From JALYXI01 sp963716685 (GTDB lineage: Bacteria > Acidobacteriota > Terriglobia > Bryobacterales > Bryobacteraceae), in contig CAVQTR010000003.1 of the NCBI GenBank assembly GCA_963716685.1, positions 1,054,001 to 1,118,000 of the forward strand: a stretch of 64,000 nt of DNA, in the 5' to 3' direction. Each line of letters begins with the position of its first letter. Position 1 is the first letter of the stretch. The notes under the pieces are model-generated. The model was not told the DNA's origin, ran no database searches, and saw only the letters and a program-made list of their open reading frames with translations. Made by a program: the position numbers and the translations under genes. Below are positions 35,742-46,100 of this stretch, one piece after another.

Positions 35742-37117
35742 GGGGCGGTAGTGCCCCCGCTCCTGGCATTTGAGCCGCGTCCAGGTGCGGCGCCCTGATT
35801 GGGCTGGCGCGTCAGCACCTGCGCGCCATTCTCGAGGCGATCGAAGCCGGTGGTGGCAACAGGGACACCGGGATTCAGGTTCTGCACCGCCGTGTTCTCA
35901 TCGTCGCTGCTGAGCGCGGTGACATCCTGAACCGCGACGGTGTTTCCCGGTTTCACCACGTAAACGAATGCGGCGGTACCGTTGTGCTGCACGGCGGCAG
36001 ATGGCACCAGCGTGGCATTTCGCAAAGTGCGCACCAGCAGTCGTGCGTTCACAAACTGGTTGGGGAACAGAGCCAGGTTGCGATTAGCGAATTCCGCGCG
36101 GAACTTGACCGTGCCGGTCGTGGTATCCACCTGGTTATCGAGCGACGTAAGGGTGCCGGACTCGATCTTCTTCTCATTCGACCGGTCGAACGCGTCCACT
36201 GTCAGACGCCGTCCGCCTTTCATCTGCGACTGAATCAGCGCGAGATCGTCTTCGGAAACGCTGAATACCACGGTGATGGGCTGCAGTTGCGTGATTACCA
36301 CCAGAGTGGAATTACTGCCGGAAAAGATGGTGTTCCCGGGATCGACCAGCCGCAGGCCAACGCGTCCGGTGATGGGTGCTGTGATGTGACAGTACGAAAG
36401 CTGCGTCTCGTCATAAGCCACCGTGCCCTGATCGGCTTTTACGGTGCCCTCATATTGCACGACGATCTGTTCCTGATCGTCCAGCTGTTGCTTTGCGATG
36501 GCGTTACGCGCGAATGCGGCCTGATAGCGCTGCAGATCGATGCGCGCCTGCGCCAACAACCCCTGGTCGTGCTGCAGTGTGCCCTGCGCCTGGGTCAGGG
36601 TGGCTTCGTACGGGCGGGGGTCGATATCGATTAACGGATCGCCCTTCTGGACGGTCTGGCCTTCGTGATAGTAGACCGCCATCACGCGCCCGGTGATCTG
36701 GCTGTAAACCGTGACCGTCGCGATCGGTGTGACGGTCCCGAGCGCCTGCACATAGATGTTCATATTGCCGGTGGTGGACTGTCCCACGGTGATTGCGGCC
36801 GCGCCCTGTCCGCGCGCGCCGCCACCAGCTCCGCCTTTCTTTGTCTCGGCCGGTTTCTTCGTGTCGCTCGATCGATAGAACAAGAACGCTGCTGCAATTG
36901 CCGCTGCCGCCAGTAAAATCCATAGCCAGGCCCGACTCCGGCGACGCACCGGCGGAGGAGCCTTAGTGGGGCCGGGAGGTAACGCTTTCAGCGGTTCCGC
37001 AGGAAATCCGTTGGGTGGGGGCGCGTGTCCGTCTGCTGGTACGGACGGCCCTGGGTTTGAAGGTGTTTCGACGCTCTTGTGCTCAGCGGGAACCCCCTGT
37101 TCATTTTCCTGATCCAT
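35738..37117 (-). CDS. mdtA: RND efflux periplasmic adaptor, MdtA-like
   Basis: The membrane-fusion subunit of the pump, 459 residues and first gene of the operon. A Pro-rich cytoplasmic N-terminus is followed by a membrane helix (WLWILLAAAAIAAAFLFY, about residues 69-86). Then come a lipoyl-like half (VMAVYYHEGQTVQKGDPLIDID), a short coiled-coil hairpin (about 170-225), the second lipoyl half (CHITAPITGRVGLRLVDPGN) and the beta-barrel domain (VVFSVSEDDLALIQSQM). The extra Pro-rich head makes it longer than E. coli MdtA (about 415). It has no lipobox. Confidence 0.92.
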   Translation of the reverse strand: MDQENEQGVPAEHKSVETPSNPGPSVPADGHAPPPNGFPAEPLKALPPGPTKAPPPVRRRSRAWLWILLAAAAIAAAFLFYRSSDTKKPAETKKGGAGGGARGQGAAAITVGQSTTGNMNIYVQALGTVTPIATVTVYSQITGRVMAVYYHEGQTVQKGDPLIDIDPRPYEATLTQAQGTLQHDQGLLAQARIDLQRYQAAFARNAIAKQQLDDQEQIVVQYEGTVKADQGTVAYDETQLSYCHITAPITGRVGLRLVDPGNTIFSGSNSTLVVITQLQPITVVFSVSEDDLALIQSQMKGGRRLTVDAFDRSNEKKIESGTLTSLDNQVDTTTGTVKFRAEFANRNLALFPNQFVNARLLVRTLRNATLVPSAAVQHNGTAAFVYVVKPGNTVAVQDVTALSSDDENTAVQNLNPGVPVATTGFDRLENGAQVLTRQPNQGAAPGRGSNARSGGTTAP

Positions 37118-37419
37118 TTACTGCCCTTTTGCCATAGGAGGTGCGGGGAGAACGGTGCAAATCCATACCCAATGTCAAAGCACGTACTTGTGACAGCTGG
37201 CAGGTGCGAGACGGATGTAACCCAAAAGCTTGTATGAACCGTCACAGCGCATGGGCCGGGAGCTTTCCACCGCTCTCGAACGAATCCGGCCAGCCCTGCA
37301 CATTTTTCTCCTATCCCGACACTTCTAAACTCACTCATTTCATTCGACTTAACAATTCTTAACGGTGGTTTACGCGCCCTTGCGTAACAAAGCCGGACGG
37401 GTGCCGTCCTATCACTGTC
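37118..37419. promoter_or_regulatory. Divergent promoter region, efflux operon and TonB receptor
   Basis: A 302-base region between the minus-strand efflux operon and the plus-strand receptor gene, so it should hold both promoters. CTTAAC occurs at 37348-37353 and again at 37358-37363, a direct repeat with 10-base period of the kind bound by OmpR/PhoB-type regulators. TTACGC-GCCCTT-GCGTAA at 37370-37387 is a perfect inverted repeat. I could not assign -35/-10 boxes with confidence. Confidence 0.4.
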
Positions 37420-40401
37420 ATGAAAGCAACTGTAGTAGTGTTTCTGTCCCTGCTGGCGCAGGTGGCGGTTCTGGCCCAGTCGACCGGTTCCATCCGGGGC
37501 GTTGTCACGGATCCTTCCGGCGCGGTGGTCCCCAATGCGACTGTCCGGGCCAGCGCCGCCGGCATCGCCAAAGCCGCAAAGAGCGATGCTCAGGGCCGTT
37601 ACGCCATCACGGATCTCCCTTCGAACAACTATCAGGTCCGGGCGGCAGCCAAAGGCTTTATCAATTTCGATAAGGCGGGCGTCGCGGTGGGGGCGGGCCA
37701 GGCAGCGGCGATCGATATTGCGCTGCAGATTGCGACGGACGCGCAGAAGATAGACGTTACCACCGACACACAGGATCAGGTTGCCGTGGATCCCTCGAGC
37801 AACGCGGGAGCGATCGTACTGAAAGGCGCCGCGCTCGAAGCGCTGCCGGACGACCCGGACGATCTGCAGAACGATTTGCAGGCACTGGCGGGTCCCGCCG
37901 CCGGACCCAACGGCGGACAGATCTTCATCGACGGTTTCAGCGGCGGCCAGCTGCCGCCCAAGAACACCATTCGCGAGATTCGCGTCAATTCGAACCCATT
38001 TTCAGCTGAATACGATCGACCCGGTTTCGGCCGCATTGAAATCTTCACCAAGCCGGGCATGGATAAGTTCCACGGGTCGGCCTTCTTCAATTTCGGCGAT
38101 CGCGCGCTGAATACGCGCAACCCGCTTCTCACCTCGGGCTCGCCGCCGGATTACAGTTCGAAGTTCTACATGGCCAACCTCGGCGGTCCGGTGACGAAGA
38201 AGAGTTCCTTTACAATCGATTTTCTGAAACGTGACATTACCGAAAATGCACTGATCACGGCGCGCACGCTCGACAGCAGCCTGAACGAAGTGAATGTCAA
38301 TGCCGGGGTGGTGACGCCGCAATCGTTCACCATGGTGACGCCGCGATTCGACTACCAGCTGAGCACGAACAACACCCTGGTGGCGCGCTACACCTTCATG
38401 CGGAACGAATCCGACAACGGCGGGGTGGGACAGTTCCGGCTGGCCAGCCAGGGCACTAATCTGGTTTCCGATAACAATACGGTGCAGCTGACCGAGACGG
38501 CGATTTTGGGGACCAAAGCCGTCAACGAGACCCGCTTCCAATACTTCGGCACCCGGAGTACGCAAAAGGGAGATGGCACTACCGGGCCGACCATCAACGT
38601 CCTCGATTCCTTTGTTTCCGGCGGTTCGCCGCTACAGACGAATCTGACCAACTCGGATAACTTTGAACTGCAAAACTACACGACACTGACTCAGGGCACC
38701 CATACGCTCAAGTTTGGTGTGCGAGCCCGTGAGGACAACCTGCTGAGCCAGGCGACTTCCAACTTCAACGGGACCTTCACCTTCTCCGCGCCGGCCGCCC
38801 TCGCGGCGGGACAACCCGCCGGCGCCTGTCGCGCGCTGCTCGGACCCGGCGCCACTTCGCTTGACGTCTACCGCGAGACGCAGCTGCTGCTTTCGCAGGG
38901 CGAATCGATTTCCCAGATTGTCGCGGACGGCTGCGGACCGAGCCAGTTTACCCTCTCGTCCGGCACGCCGGTCGCATCCATCAAGCAGTTCGATATCGGC
39001 GCTTATATCCAGGACGACTGGCGCGCGCGTCCAAACCTGACTCTCAGCTATGGCGTGCGTTACGAGGCGCAGACCAACATCAGCGACCAGATGGACTGGG
39101 CTCCGCGTCTCGGTCTCGCCTGGGCCCCCGGCGAGAAACCTGGTCATCCTTCGACAACCGTGATTCGCGCCGGCTACGGATTCTTTTACGATCGCTTCGA
39201 CGAATCGCTTTCCTTGAACGCCATCCGCTACAACGGTTTCACGCAGCAGAATTACCTGGTCAGCGGCAACGCGCTCGATTTCTACCCGAACGTGCCGAGC
39301 GCCAGCGTACTCGCCTCCGCTCGCCTGAACCAGGCGATCTATAAAGTGGATTCGCATCTGCGGGCGCCTTATACGGAACAGGCCTCCGTCGGGCTGGAGC
39401 GCCAGCTTCCCGGCGGGCTGAAACTGGCCATTAACTACATCAATTCTCGCGGCTTGCATGTCCTGCGAACGCGCAATATCAACGCGCCGCTGCCGGGCAC
39501 CTACCTGCCCACCGTTTCGGGAAGCGGCGTGCGCCCCTACGGCAACGTCGGCGACACGTATCTTTATGAAAGCAGTGGGATCTTCAAGCAGAACCAGCTG
39601 ATCTTTAACGTGAACGGCCGCGCCGGCAAATATGTCAACGTTTTCGGGTTCTACGCCCTGGGACACGCCAACAGCAACGCCGATGGTGTCGCCAGCTTCC
39701 CGGAAAACCAGTACAACACCAGCATCGATTACGGGCGGGCCAGCTTCGACGTTCGGCACCGCGTCTTTATGGGCGGCACCGTCGCCATGCCGTTGAAGCT
39801 TTCGCTCGCGCCATTCATCATCCTGAGCTCCGGCGCGCCGTTCAACATCACCACCGGTCAGGATCTGAACGGTGACGGTTTCTATAATGACCGGCCCGCG
39901 TTTGCCACCAGCACCTCGACGCAGGTGGTAAAGACCGCGTACGGCACTTTCGACGTGAATCCGGCCGTGGGCGCTGCGCTGATCCCGCGCAACTACGCCC
40001 AGGGCCCCGGCCAGGTTTCGGTCAACCTAAGGCTTAGCCGCACCTGGGGCTTTGGCGAGAAGCCCGGCGGCGCCGGAATGACGCAGCAGGGTGGCGGCAT
40101 GGGCGGACCGCCTCCGGGCGGCGGTGGCGGCGGACCCCGCGGCGGCGGTGGTGGCGGCGGTGGACCGATGATGATGGGCGGTCCCGGTATGTTTGGGGGC
40201 GGCGGCAGCAAGCGCTACAACATCACCGCGACGGTGTCGGCTCGCAACGCCATTAACCACACCAACCTTGGCACGCCGGATGGCAATTTGTCCTCCCCGT
40301 TCTTCGGGCAATCCACCACGCTGAACGGCGGCTTTGGACCAAACGGCGGCGGCGCGGCCGGCAACCGGCGCGTGGAGTTCCAGCTGCGCTTTACGTTCTA
40401 A
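37420..40401 (+). CDS. TonB-dependent receptor-like outer-membrane protein
   Basis: A 993-residue outer-membrane protein. Signal peptide at residues 1-20 (VVFLSLLAQVAVLAQ). Residues about 22-105 form a carboxypeptidase-regulatory-like domain (SIRGVVTDPSGAVVPNATV, GRYAITDLPSNNYQVRA). A plug and a large beta barrel follow, ending RRVEFQLRFTF with the terminal Phe used for barrel assembly. This is the usual acidobacterial Oar/SusC-related design for uptake of large nutrients. Near residues 887-927 there is a long Gly/Pro/Met-rich loop. No SusD partner is next to it. Substrate unknown. It is convergent with the regulator gene, the stops overlapping by four bases. Confidence 0.88.
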   Translation: MKATVVVFLSLLAQVAVLAQSTGSIRGVVTDPSGAVVPNATVRASAAGIAKAAKSDAQGRYAITDLPSNNYQVRAAAKGFINFDKAGVAVGAGQAAAIDIALQIATDAQKIDVTTDTQDQVAVDPSSNAGAIVLKGAALEALPDDPDDLQNDLQALAGPAAGPNGGQIFIDGFSGGQLPPKNTIREIRVNSNPFSAEYDRPGFGRIEIFTKPGMDKFHGSAFFNFGDRALNTRNPLLTSGSPPDYSSKFYMANLGGPVTKKSSFTIDFLKRDITENALITARTLDSSLNEVNVNAGVVTPQSFTMVTPRFDYQLSTNNTLVARYTFMRNESDNGGVGQFRLASQGTNLVSDNNTVQLTETAILGTKAVNETRFQYFGTRSTQKGDGTTGPTINVLDSFVSGGSPLQTNLTNSDNFELQNYTTLTQGTHTLKFGVRAREDNLLSQATSNFNGTFTFSAPAALAAGQPAGACRALLGPGATSLDVYRETQLLLSQGESISQIVADGCGPSQFTLSSGTPVASIKQFDIGAYIQDDWRARPNLTLSYGVRYEAQTNISDQMDWAPRLGLAWAPGEKPGHPSTTVIRAGYGFFYDRFDESLSLNAIRYNGFTQQNYLVSGNALDFYPNVPSASVLASARLNQAIYKVDSHLRAPYTEQASVGLERQLPGGLKLAINYINSRGLHVLRTRNINAPLPGTYLPTVSGSGVRPYGNVGDTYLYESSGIFKQNQLIFNVNGRAGKYVNVFGFYALGHANSNADGVASFPENQYNTSIDYGRASFDVRHRVFMGGTVAMPLKLSLAPFIILSSGAPFNITTGQDLNGDGFYNDRPAFATSTSTQVVKTAYGTFDVNPAVGAALIPRNYAQGPGQVSVNLRLSRTWGFGEKPGGAGMTQQGGGMGGPPPGGGGGGPRGGGGGGGGPMMMGGPGMFGGGGSKRYNITATVSARNAINHTNLGTPDGNLSSPFFGQSTTLNGGFGPNGGGAAGNRRVEFQLRFTF

Positions 40402-41069
40402 GCGGAGAAGCGATACCCGACGCCGCGCACCGTGCGAATGTGGCGCGGCGTCTCCGGGTTCGCTTCCAGTTTCTGGCGCAGCCACACGACGTGCACATCG
40501 ATGGTGCGCGATGAAATCCCCGGCTGGTATTCCCAGACGGCTTCCAGCAGTTCATCGCGGCTCACCACGTCGCCCCGATGGTCGATCAGATAGCGCAGCA
40601 GCTCGAACTCCTTTCCCGCCAGAGCCACCCGCTCACCGCTCTTGCGAACCTCCGCCGCTTCGAAATCCACTTCCACTTCACCGAACTGAAAGCGCGCGGC
40701 TGGCGTGCGGCGTCGCAGCAGAGCTTCCACGCGCGCCAGCAGCTCCGGAATCTCAAACGGCTTGGCAAGGTAATCGTCCGCGCCCAGCTTCAGGCCCACC
40801 ACGCGATCCGTCAACTGCGTCTTCGCGGTCAGCATCAGGATCGCCATGTCGCGTCCCTCGCGCCGCAGATCGCGGCAGACATCCAGCCCGCTCTTACCGG
40901 GAAGCATCACATCCAGAATAATGAGGTCGAATTTCTCGCGCGAGCCGCGTGTAAATCCGCTCACACCGTCCGCGGCCGTTTCCACGCGGTAGCCTTCCGC
41001 AGCCAGCAGGTCGGAAACGGTCAGTGCCACGCCGGCATCGTCTTCCACCAGAAGAATGCGTTCGTTCAT
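40398..41069 (-). CDS. OmpR/PhoB-type response regulator
   Basis: A 223-residue two-domain regulator. The receiver (residues about 1-120) has LLVEDDAGVALTV with the acidic pair, the phosphorylated Asp in LIILDVMLPGKSGLD, and LTAKTQLTD plus AKPF with the conserved Lys. The C-terminal winged helix (about 130-223) ends RTIDVHVVWLRQKL and IRTVRGVGYRF, typical of the OmpR group. It is translated together with the histidine kinase upstream (ATGA overlap). Targets are unknown. The receptor gene and the divergent region at 37118-37419 are the nearest candidates. Confidence 0.93.
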   Translation of the reverse strand: MNERILLVEDDAGVALTVSDLLAAEGYRVETAADGVSGFTRGSREKFDLIILDVMLPGKSGLDVCRDLRREGRDMAILMLTAKTQLTDRVVGLKLGADDYLAKPFEIPELLARVEALLRRRTPAARFQFGEVEVDFEAAEVRKSGERVALAGKEFELLRYLIDHRGDVVSRDELLEAVWEYQPGISSRTIDVHVVWLRQKLEANPETPRHIRTVRGVGYRFSA

Positions 41070-42733
41070 GTGGCGGTCGCGCCGGAAGCCGGGATGCGCA
41101 GAATGAACTCGGTCCCGTGTGAAGGATTGCTCTTCACGCGAATGCTGCCGCCGTGCGCTTCCACAATCTTCTTGACCAGATTGAGCCCCAGCCCGGTCCC
41201 GTGGACCTGATCGCTGATGGCGCGGCGACCGCGGAAGAACGGCTCAAAAATCAGGTCCTGCTCATCCGCCGGGATGCCGGGTCCGTGATCGGCCACGCGC
41301 AGTTCCACTCCCTCGTCGTTGCGGTCGTGCACCCGCGAAGCAGTCAGGCCGATCCAGTTGGTTCCGTTCGCGCCATACTTCACCGCATTCGACAGCAGAT
41401 TTTCAATTGCCTGCTTCAGCGCCGTGGCATCGCCGGTAATCAGGGGAAGCTCGGGCTCGATATGCTGCTCCACGCGGAAGTGCCCGGCCTCGATACCCGT
41501 CTTAGACGCCTCGAGCGCGCGATCAATCACCGCCTGAATAGAGACTGGCTCGGTTTCGCGGATGGTGCGGCCCGCGTTAGTCCCCACGAACCGCAGTACC
41601 TGCTCCACCATCTCTTTTAACCGCCCGCTTTCCTGCTGAATCAGTTCCCCGTAACGCTGCACCTGGTCGGGATTGGTGGCCACCCGGCTGCGCAGATTCC
41701 ACGCGGCCGTGTGGATCACCGTCAGCGGCGTTCGCAGCTCATGCGAAACGCCCGCCACGAAATCCATTTGCAGATCGGCCAGCCGCTGCGCGCGCCGGGT
41801 GAAGCGAACCAGCGCGAAGACGCTTGCCAACATCAGCAGCAGCACGCCCGTGGTCACCGCCAGATTGCGCGCCCGGGTTCGCGCCACCGCCGCTTCGAGC
41901 GAACCATCCCGCTGCCACACCAGAATCTGCCAGCGGCTGGGCCCCGGAGGACGCGGCTGTCGCTGCGAGGGCAGCACATCCCGAAAGATCAGGTCATAGC
42001 GCAATTCGAACAGACCGGCGGAGGCATCCGGCGGCTGATCGAAACGGCCCGGCCTCGATTGATAAATCACCTTCGGTTTATCGGTGTGCGCCACCACTTC
42101 CACTTCATAGTGCGACGCTCCCGGTCCCAGATGCCGCTGTAAGATTTCCGGCAGCAGCACGCGCGTGGACCACGGCACGTTCAGTTCATAAAGCAGCCAC
42201 GCGGGTCCGGACTGGGGAAATGAGGGCGGGGAACCGGCAACCAGCAGTGGTACCTCAAAAAGGGGATCGTCATTAACCGGTATGTACGGGAACAGGCGGT
42301 TGCCGCGTTCGCGCGGAAACACGCTAAACCGGATGCGCTGCTGCGCCGCACTCCACTCCCGCGGCCACGGTGCCGGGTGAAAGGCATCGTTCGAGGGCGT
42401 TAGTAATGCCAGATTCAGCGTGTCGCGACCGGCGGTAGCCAATGCGATGCGGGTGAACATCTGCGCCCGGCCCTGGTTCCTGCGCCACTGCGCGAAGCGC
42501 TCGGCAATCTGCTCAGGCGTACCCGCAATCATCGCCCGGCACGCCGCCGCGATCTCCGAATTAAAGTCAAGACTGATGCCGGTGAGCGTATCGCGCAGGT
42601 CGGTCTGCAGCCGGTCGCGCTCCGCCAGACTCACTTCCCCGATCCAGCGATACTGCAACGTCCCCAATATGCCGCAGAGCGCGAACAGCGCGCCGCCAGC
42701 CACCCAGGACGTGATGGAATTCGTTCGCAACAA
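41066..42733 (-). CDS. Membrane sensor histidine kinase
   Basis: A 555-residue sensor. First membrane helix at residues about 8-26 (SWVAGGALFALCGILGTL), a periplasmic region of about 260 residues, second helix (AVTTGVLLLMLASVFALV), then the kinase. The H-box is FVAGVSHELRTPL, the N-box AIENLLSNAVKYG, and the G-boxes VADHGPGIPADEQ and GTGLGLNLVKKIVEAHGG. No obvious HAMP domain separates the helix from the H-box region. The start is a TTG with GGAG too close by, so the true start may be a few codons different. It pairs with the response regulator directly downstream. Confidence 0.9.
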   Translation of the reverse strand: MLRTNSITSWVAGGALFALCGILGTLQYRWIGEVSLAERDRLQTDLRDTLTGISLDFNSEIAAACRAMIAGTPEQIAERFAQWRRNQGRAQMFTRIALATAGRDTLNLALLTPSNDAFHPAPWPREWSAAQQRIRFSVFPRERGNRLFPYIPVNDDPLFEVPLLVAGSPPSFPQSGPAWLLYELNVPWSTRVLLPEILQRHLGPGASHYEVEVVAHTDKPKVIYQSRPGRFDQPPDASAGLFELRYDLIFRDVLPSQRQPRPPGPSRWQILVWQRDGSLEAAVARTRARNLAVTTGVLLLMLASVFALVRFTRRAQRLADLQMDFVAGVSHELRTPLTVIHTAAWNLRSRVATNPDQVQRYGELIQQESGRLKEMVEQVLRFVGTNAGRTIRETEPVSIQAVIDRALEASKTGIEAGHFRVEQHIEPELPLITGDATALKQAIENLLSNAVKYGANGTNWIGLTASRVHDRNDEGVELRVADHGPGIPADEQDLIFEPFFRGRRAISDQVHGTGLGLNLVKKIVEAHGGSIRVKSNPSHGTEFILRIPASGATAT

Positions 42734-42810
42734 CTCCCCGATTCTATCTGAAGGACAATAGGGGCTGTCGGGCGAATCGCGACGAGATGAAGCCTGCGTG
42801 ACTACCGAGA

Positions 42811-43077
42811 ATGGATCATGAGACCGAGGAACGAACCACCCTGCAGCTCCTGGAGGCTCTCGGTTCCGACCTAACGCGCTTACGCCAGCAGGTTCGTCAA
42901 CTCACCACCGATCTGGCCAAAGCGCGGCGCAAAGTCGCTTCGCTGGAGAAGAGGAAGAAAGCCAAAGCGGGGCCCCCGCCGGTTTCCGAAACGAAGCCAA
43001 CCAAAATTCCCGCAGCCCCGAAACGCCGCGCTCTCGGACGCAGCCTCGCCGATATCCGCGGCGGCACACCCAGGTAA
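42811..43077 (+). CDS. Small basic coiled-coil hypothetical protein
   Basis: An 88-residue protein between the divergent histidine kinase gene and the NHL-repeat gene. Residues about 8-50 look like a coiled coil (LQLLEALGSDLTRLRQQV, LTTDLAKARRKVASLEKRKK). The rest is Lys/Pro/Arg-rich (ETKPTKIPAAPKRRALGRS). Codon use fits the surroundings and the frame is clean, so it is probably real. No family is recognised. A nucleic-acid or cell-envelope contact is possible from charge alone. Confidence 0.5.
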   Translation: MDHETEERTTLQLLEALGSDLTRLRQQVRQLTTDLAKARRKVASLEKRKKAKAGPPPVSETKPTKIPAAPKRRALGRSLADIRGGTPR

Positions 43078-43155
43078 TGCCGCCGGCCTGCACCTCCGAC
43101 GAGGGATAAACTGGCTCGGCGTTTCAAGCAAAAATGTGATAAAGTTAACAGTTTT

Positions 43156-46100
43156 ATGATCGTCTCTTTCCGTGTCCTCATCGCCTCCTTTTTCCTCCCG
43201 ATTCTGGCCTCAGCGCAACCCGGACCTTACAATGTCGCCACCTTCGCTGGCATCGGCAGACCCACGGGAGACGGCGGCCCATCGAGCGCGGCTCTGCTGA
43301 ACTCGCCTCGCGGCATCGTCACGGATTCCGCCGGCAATACGTTCTTCTGCGATCAGGAGAATCACCGCATCCGCAAAATCGATAAAGCCGGCAAAATCTC
43401 GACTGTCGCCGGGAACGGCGTGCGCGGCAACAGCGGGGATGGCGGCCCCGCCGTGAACGCCCAGTTCATCGACCCCTACGGCATTGCGCTCGACCGTTCC
43501 GGCAATCTCTTCATTACCGATTTCCAGGCCGCCGTGGTCCGCCGCGTCTCCGCCTCGGACGGCACCATCTCTACTATTGCCGGCACCGGGACCGCTGGAT
43601 ATACAGGTGACAACGGCCTCTCCACGGCGGCCGAACTGAATTCGCCCTACGCGGTTGCTGTCGATGCTTCCGGCAATGTCTTCATCGCCGATACCGGCAA
43701 CAACCGCATCCGCAAAGTGACGCCCACGGGAGCCATCACCACGGTCGTTGGGAATGGCAATCTGGTCTACAGTCCCTCCGGCGGGCCCGGAACGCAGATC
43801 TCCGTCGCCTATCCCGAAGGTTTGGCCTTCGATGCGGCCGGCAACCTCTATATATCCGAGTGGGGTTACGACCGCATTCTGAAGATGACCCCTTCCGGTG
43901 CCGTCTCCGTCTTTGCGGGCAACGGGTACACCGGCTATTCCGGCGACAGCGGGCCAGCCGTTTCCGCCATGTTCGATGGTCCGCAGGGCCTCGCGGTGGA
44001 TGCCGCCGGCAACCTCTATATCGCGGATTCCGACAACAACCGCATTCGCAAAATCATCGGCTCGATCGTCACTACCGTGGCCGGTTCGGGCACACTCGGC
44101 TTTGGCGGCGATGGCTTCTCCGCCGGCGGCGCCCAGCTCTCCGGCCCGTTCGGCGTGGCGATCGATCTCTCCGGCAACCTGCTCATCAGCGATACCGGCA
44201 ACCAGCGCATCCGTTCCGTCAACACGCTGAGCAACCTGATCAGCACCATCGCGGGCGGTCTGCCGAACATCGCCGATGGAGGCCCGGCCACTTCCGCTCT
44301 TCTCTTCGCCCCCGCCGGTCTTGCCGTGGACGCCGCACTCAACGTCTACATCGCGGATCAACTGAACAACCGCATTCGCAAAGTCACCCCCGCGGGCCTT
44401 ATCTCCACGGTAGCCGGTACCGGCTCATCCGGATTCAGTGGTGACGGCGGGCAGGCCACCGCCGCGCAGCTCAACACGCCTCTGGGCGTCTCGCTCGATC
44501 CGCAGGGCAATCTGCTCATCACCGATACCGGAAACAACCGGATCCGGCGGGTCGGTTCCAACGGCGTCATTCAGACCATCGCCGGCAACGGACGCGATGC
44601 CTTCGCCGGCGATGGCGGCCTGGCTACCCTGGCGGCTCTCTCCGGCCCAACCACCGCGCGCACGGACGCCGCCGGTAACATTTATATCGCCGACACGTTT
44701 AACAACCGCATCCGCAAGGTCACTCTCGCGGGCAGCATCAATACTCTGGCGGGATCCAGCGGCTCTCAGCTGGGCGATGGCGGTCCGGCACTCACTGCTT
44801 CCCTGGCTTTCCCTTCGAGCGTGCTGGCCGATGCCGCCGGTAACGTTCTGATCGCCGACACCTTCAATAGTCGCATTCGCAAAGTGACCCCGAACGGCAT
44901 CATTACCACCATTGCCGGGAACGGCAACCCCGGTTTCAGCGGCGATGGCGGATCGGCTCTGGCCGCAACGTTCCTCTTTCCCGAAGATCTTGCGCTGGAT
45001 TCCGCCGGTAATCTTTTCGTTCAGGATACAGGCAACGCGCGCATCCGCGTGGTGGCGAGTTCCGGGAACATCTCGACCGTCGCGGGAAACGGCAAATACA
45101 GCGATTCGGGCGACGGCGGTCCCGCGCTGCAGGCTTCACTCGGATTCCTCGGCGGGATCGCGCTCGACAGCAACGGCATCATTTATTTCAGCGATTCGGA
45201 TAACAGCCGCGTCCGTGACCTGATTCGTCCCGCTGTTGTTTCGGATTTCTCTCTCAGCGCCGATTCGCAGACGCTTTCTCTCCCCGCCGGCGGTTCCGCT
45301 GTGGTGACGCTCACTCTGCTTTCGAGCGGATTCGGCGGACCCGTCACTCTCGGCTTCAAAAACTTCAACGCCGGATCCGTCACCTTTTCGCCCTCCGCGC
45401 CGGTCAGCCTTACCGCGGGCCAGAGCGTTCCCGTCAAGGCGAGTGCTTCTATCGCGGCGACGGCTGTGCCCGGTCAGTACACGCTGATTTTGACCGCCGA
45501 TTCCGGATCTCTGCACCATGAGCTGACCATCACCGTCAATCTCACAGCGGCGTCGCCCGCCGGTCCGGTGCTCTCTCCCGGCGGAATCGTCAATGCGGCT
45601 GGCTATACGGCGGGCGCGGTATCGCCCGGCGAGATTGTCACCATCTTCGGTTCCGGCATCGGTCCGGCTGTGCTCGCGCCTCTGCAGCTCAACGCGGATG
45701 GCAATGTCGCGTCTACCCTCGCCGGTGTCACGGTGCTCTTTGATCAGACGCCCGCGCCGCTGCTCTACGTCTCCGGAACGCAGATCAGCGCGATCGTGCC
45801 TTACGCCACAGCCGGGCAGAGCAGCACTCAGCTGCAGGTGCAGTATCAGGGCGGCACTTCGAACGTGCTCACCGTTCCTGTTACGGATGCCGTTCCCGCG
45901 CTCTTCACTGCCAGTTCCTCCGGCACGGGCGCGGCGGCAATCCTGAATTCGGACAGCTCGGCCAACAGCGCTCTCAATCCGGCGGCGCAGGGCTCGATTG
46001 TCGTTCTGTTCGGAACCGGTGCCGGCCAAACCGTGCCTGGCGGCCTTGATGGAGTGCGTGCGACCGACGTTTACCCGCTGCCCGTGCTGCCTGTAACTGT

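Noticed and set aside
38632..39759. Minus-strand frame of 375 codons opposite the TonB-type receptor
   Set aside because: Antisense to a recognisable receptor, with no export signal or motif of its own.
43210..44361. Minus-strand frame of 383 codons opposite the NHL-repeat gene
   Set aside because: It reflects the repeat structure of the plus-strand gene read backward and has no start signal or family.
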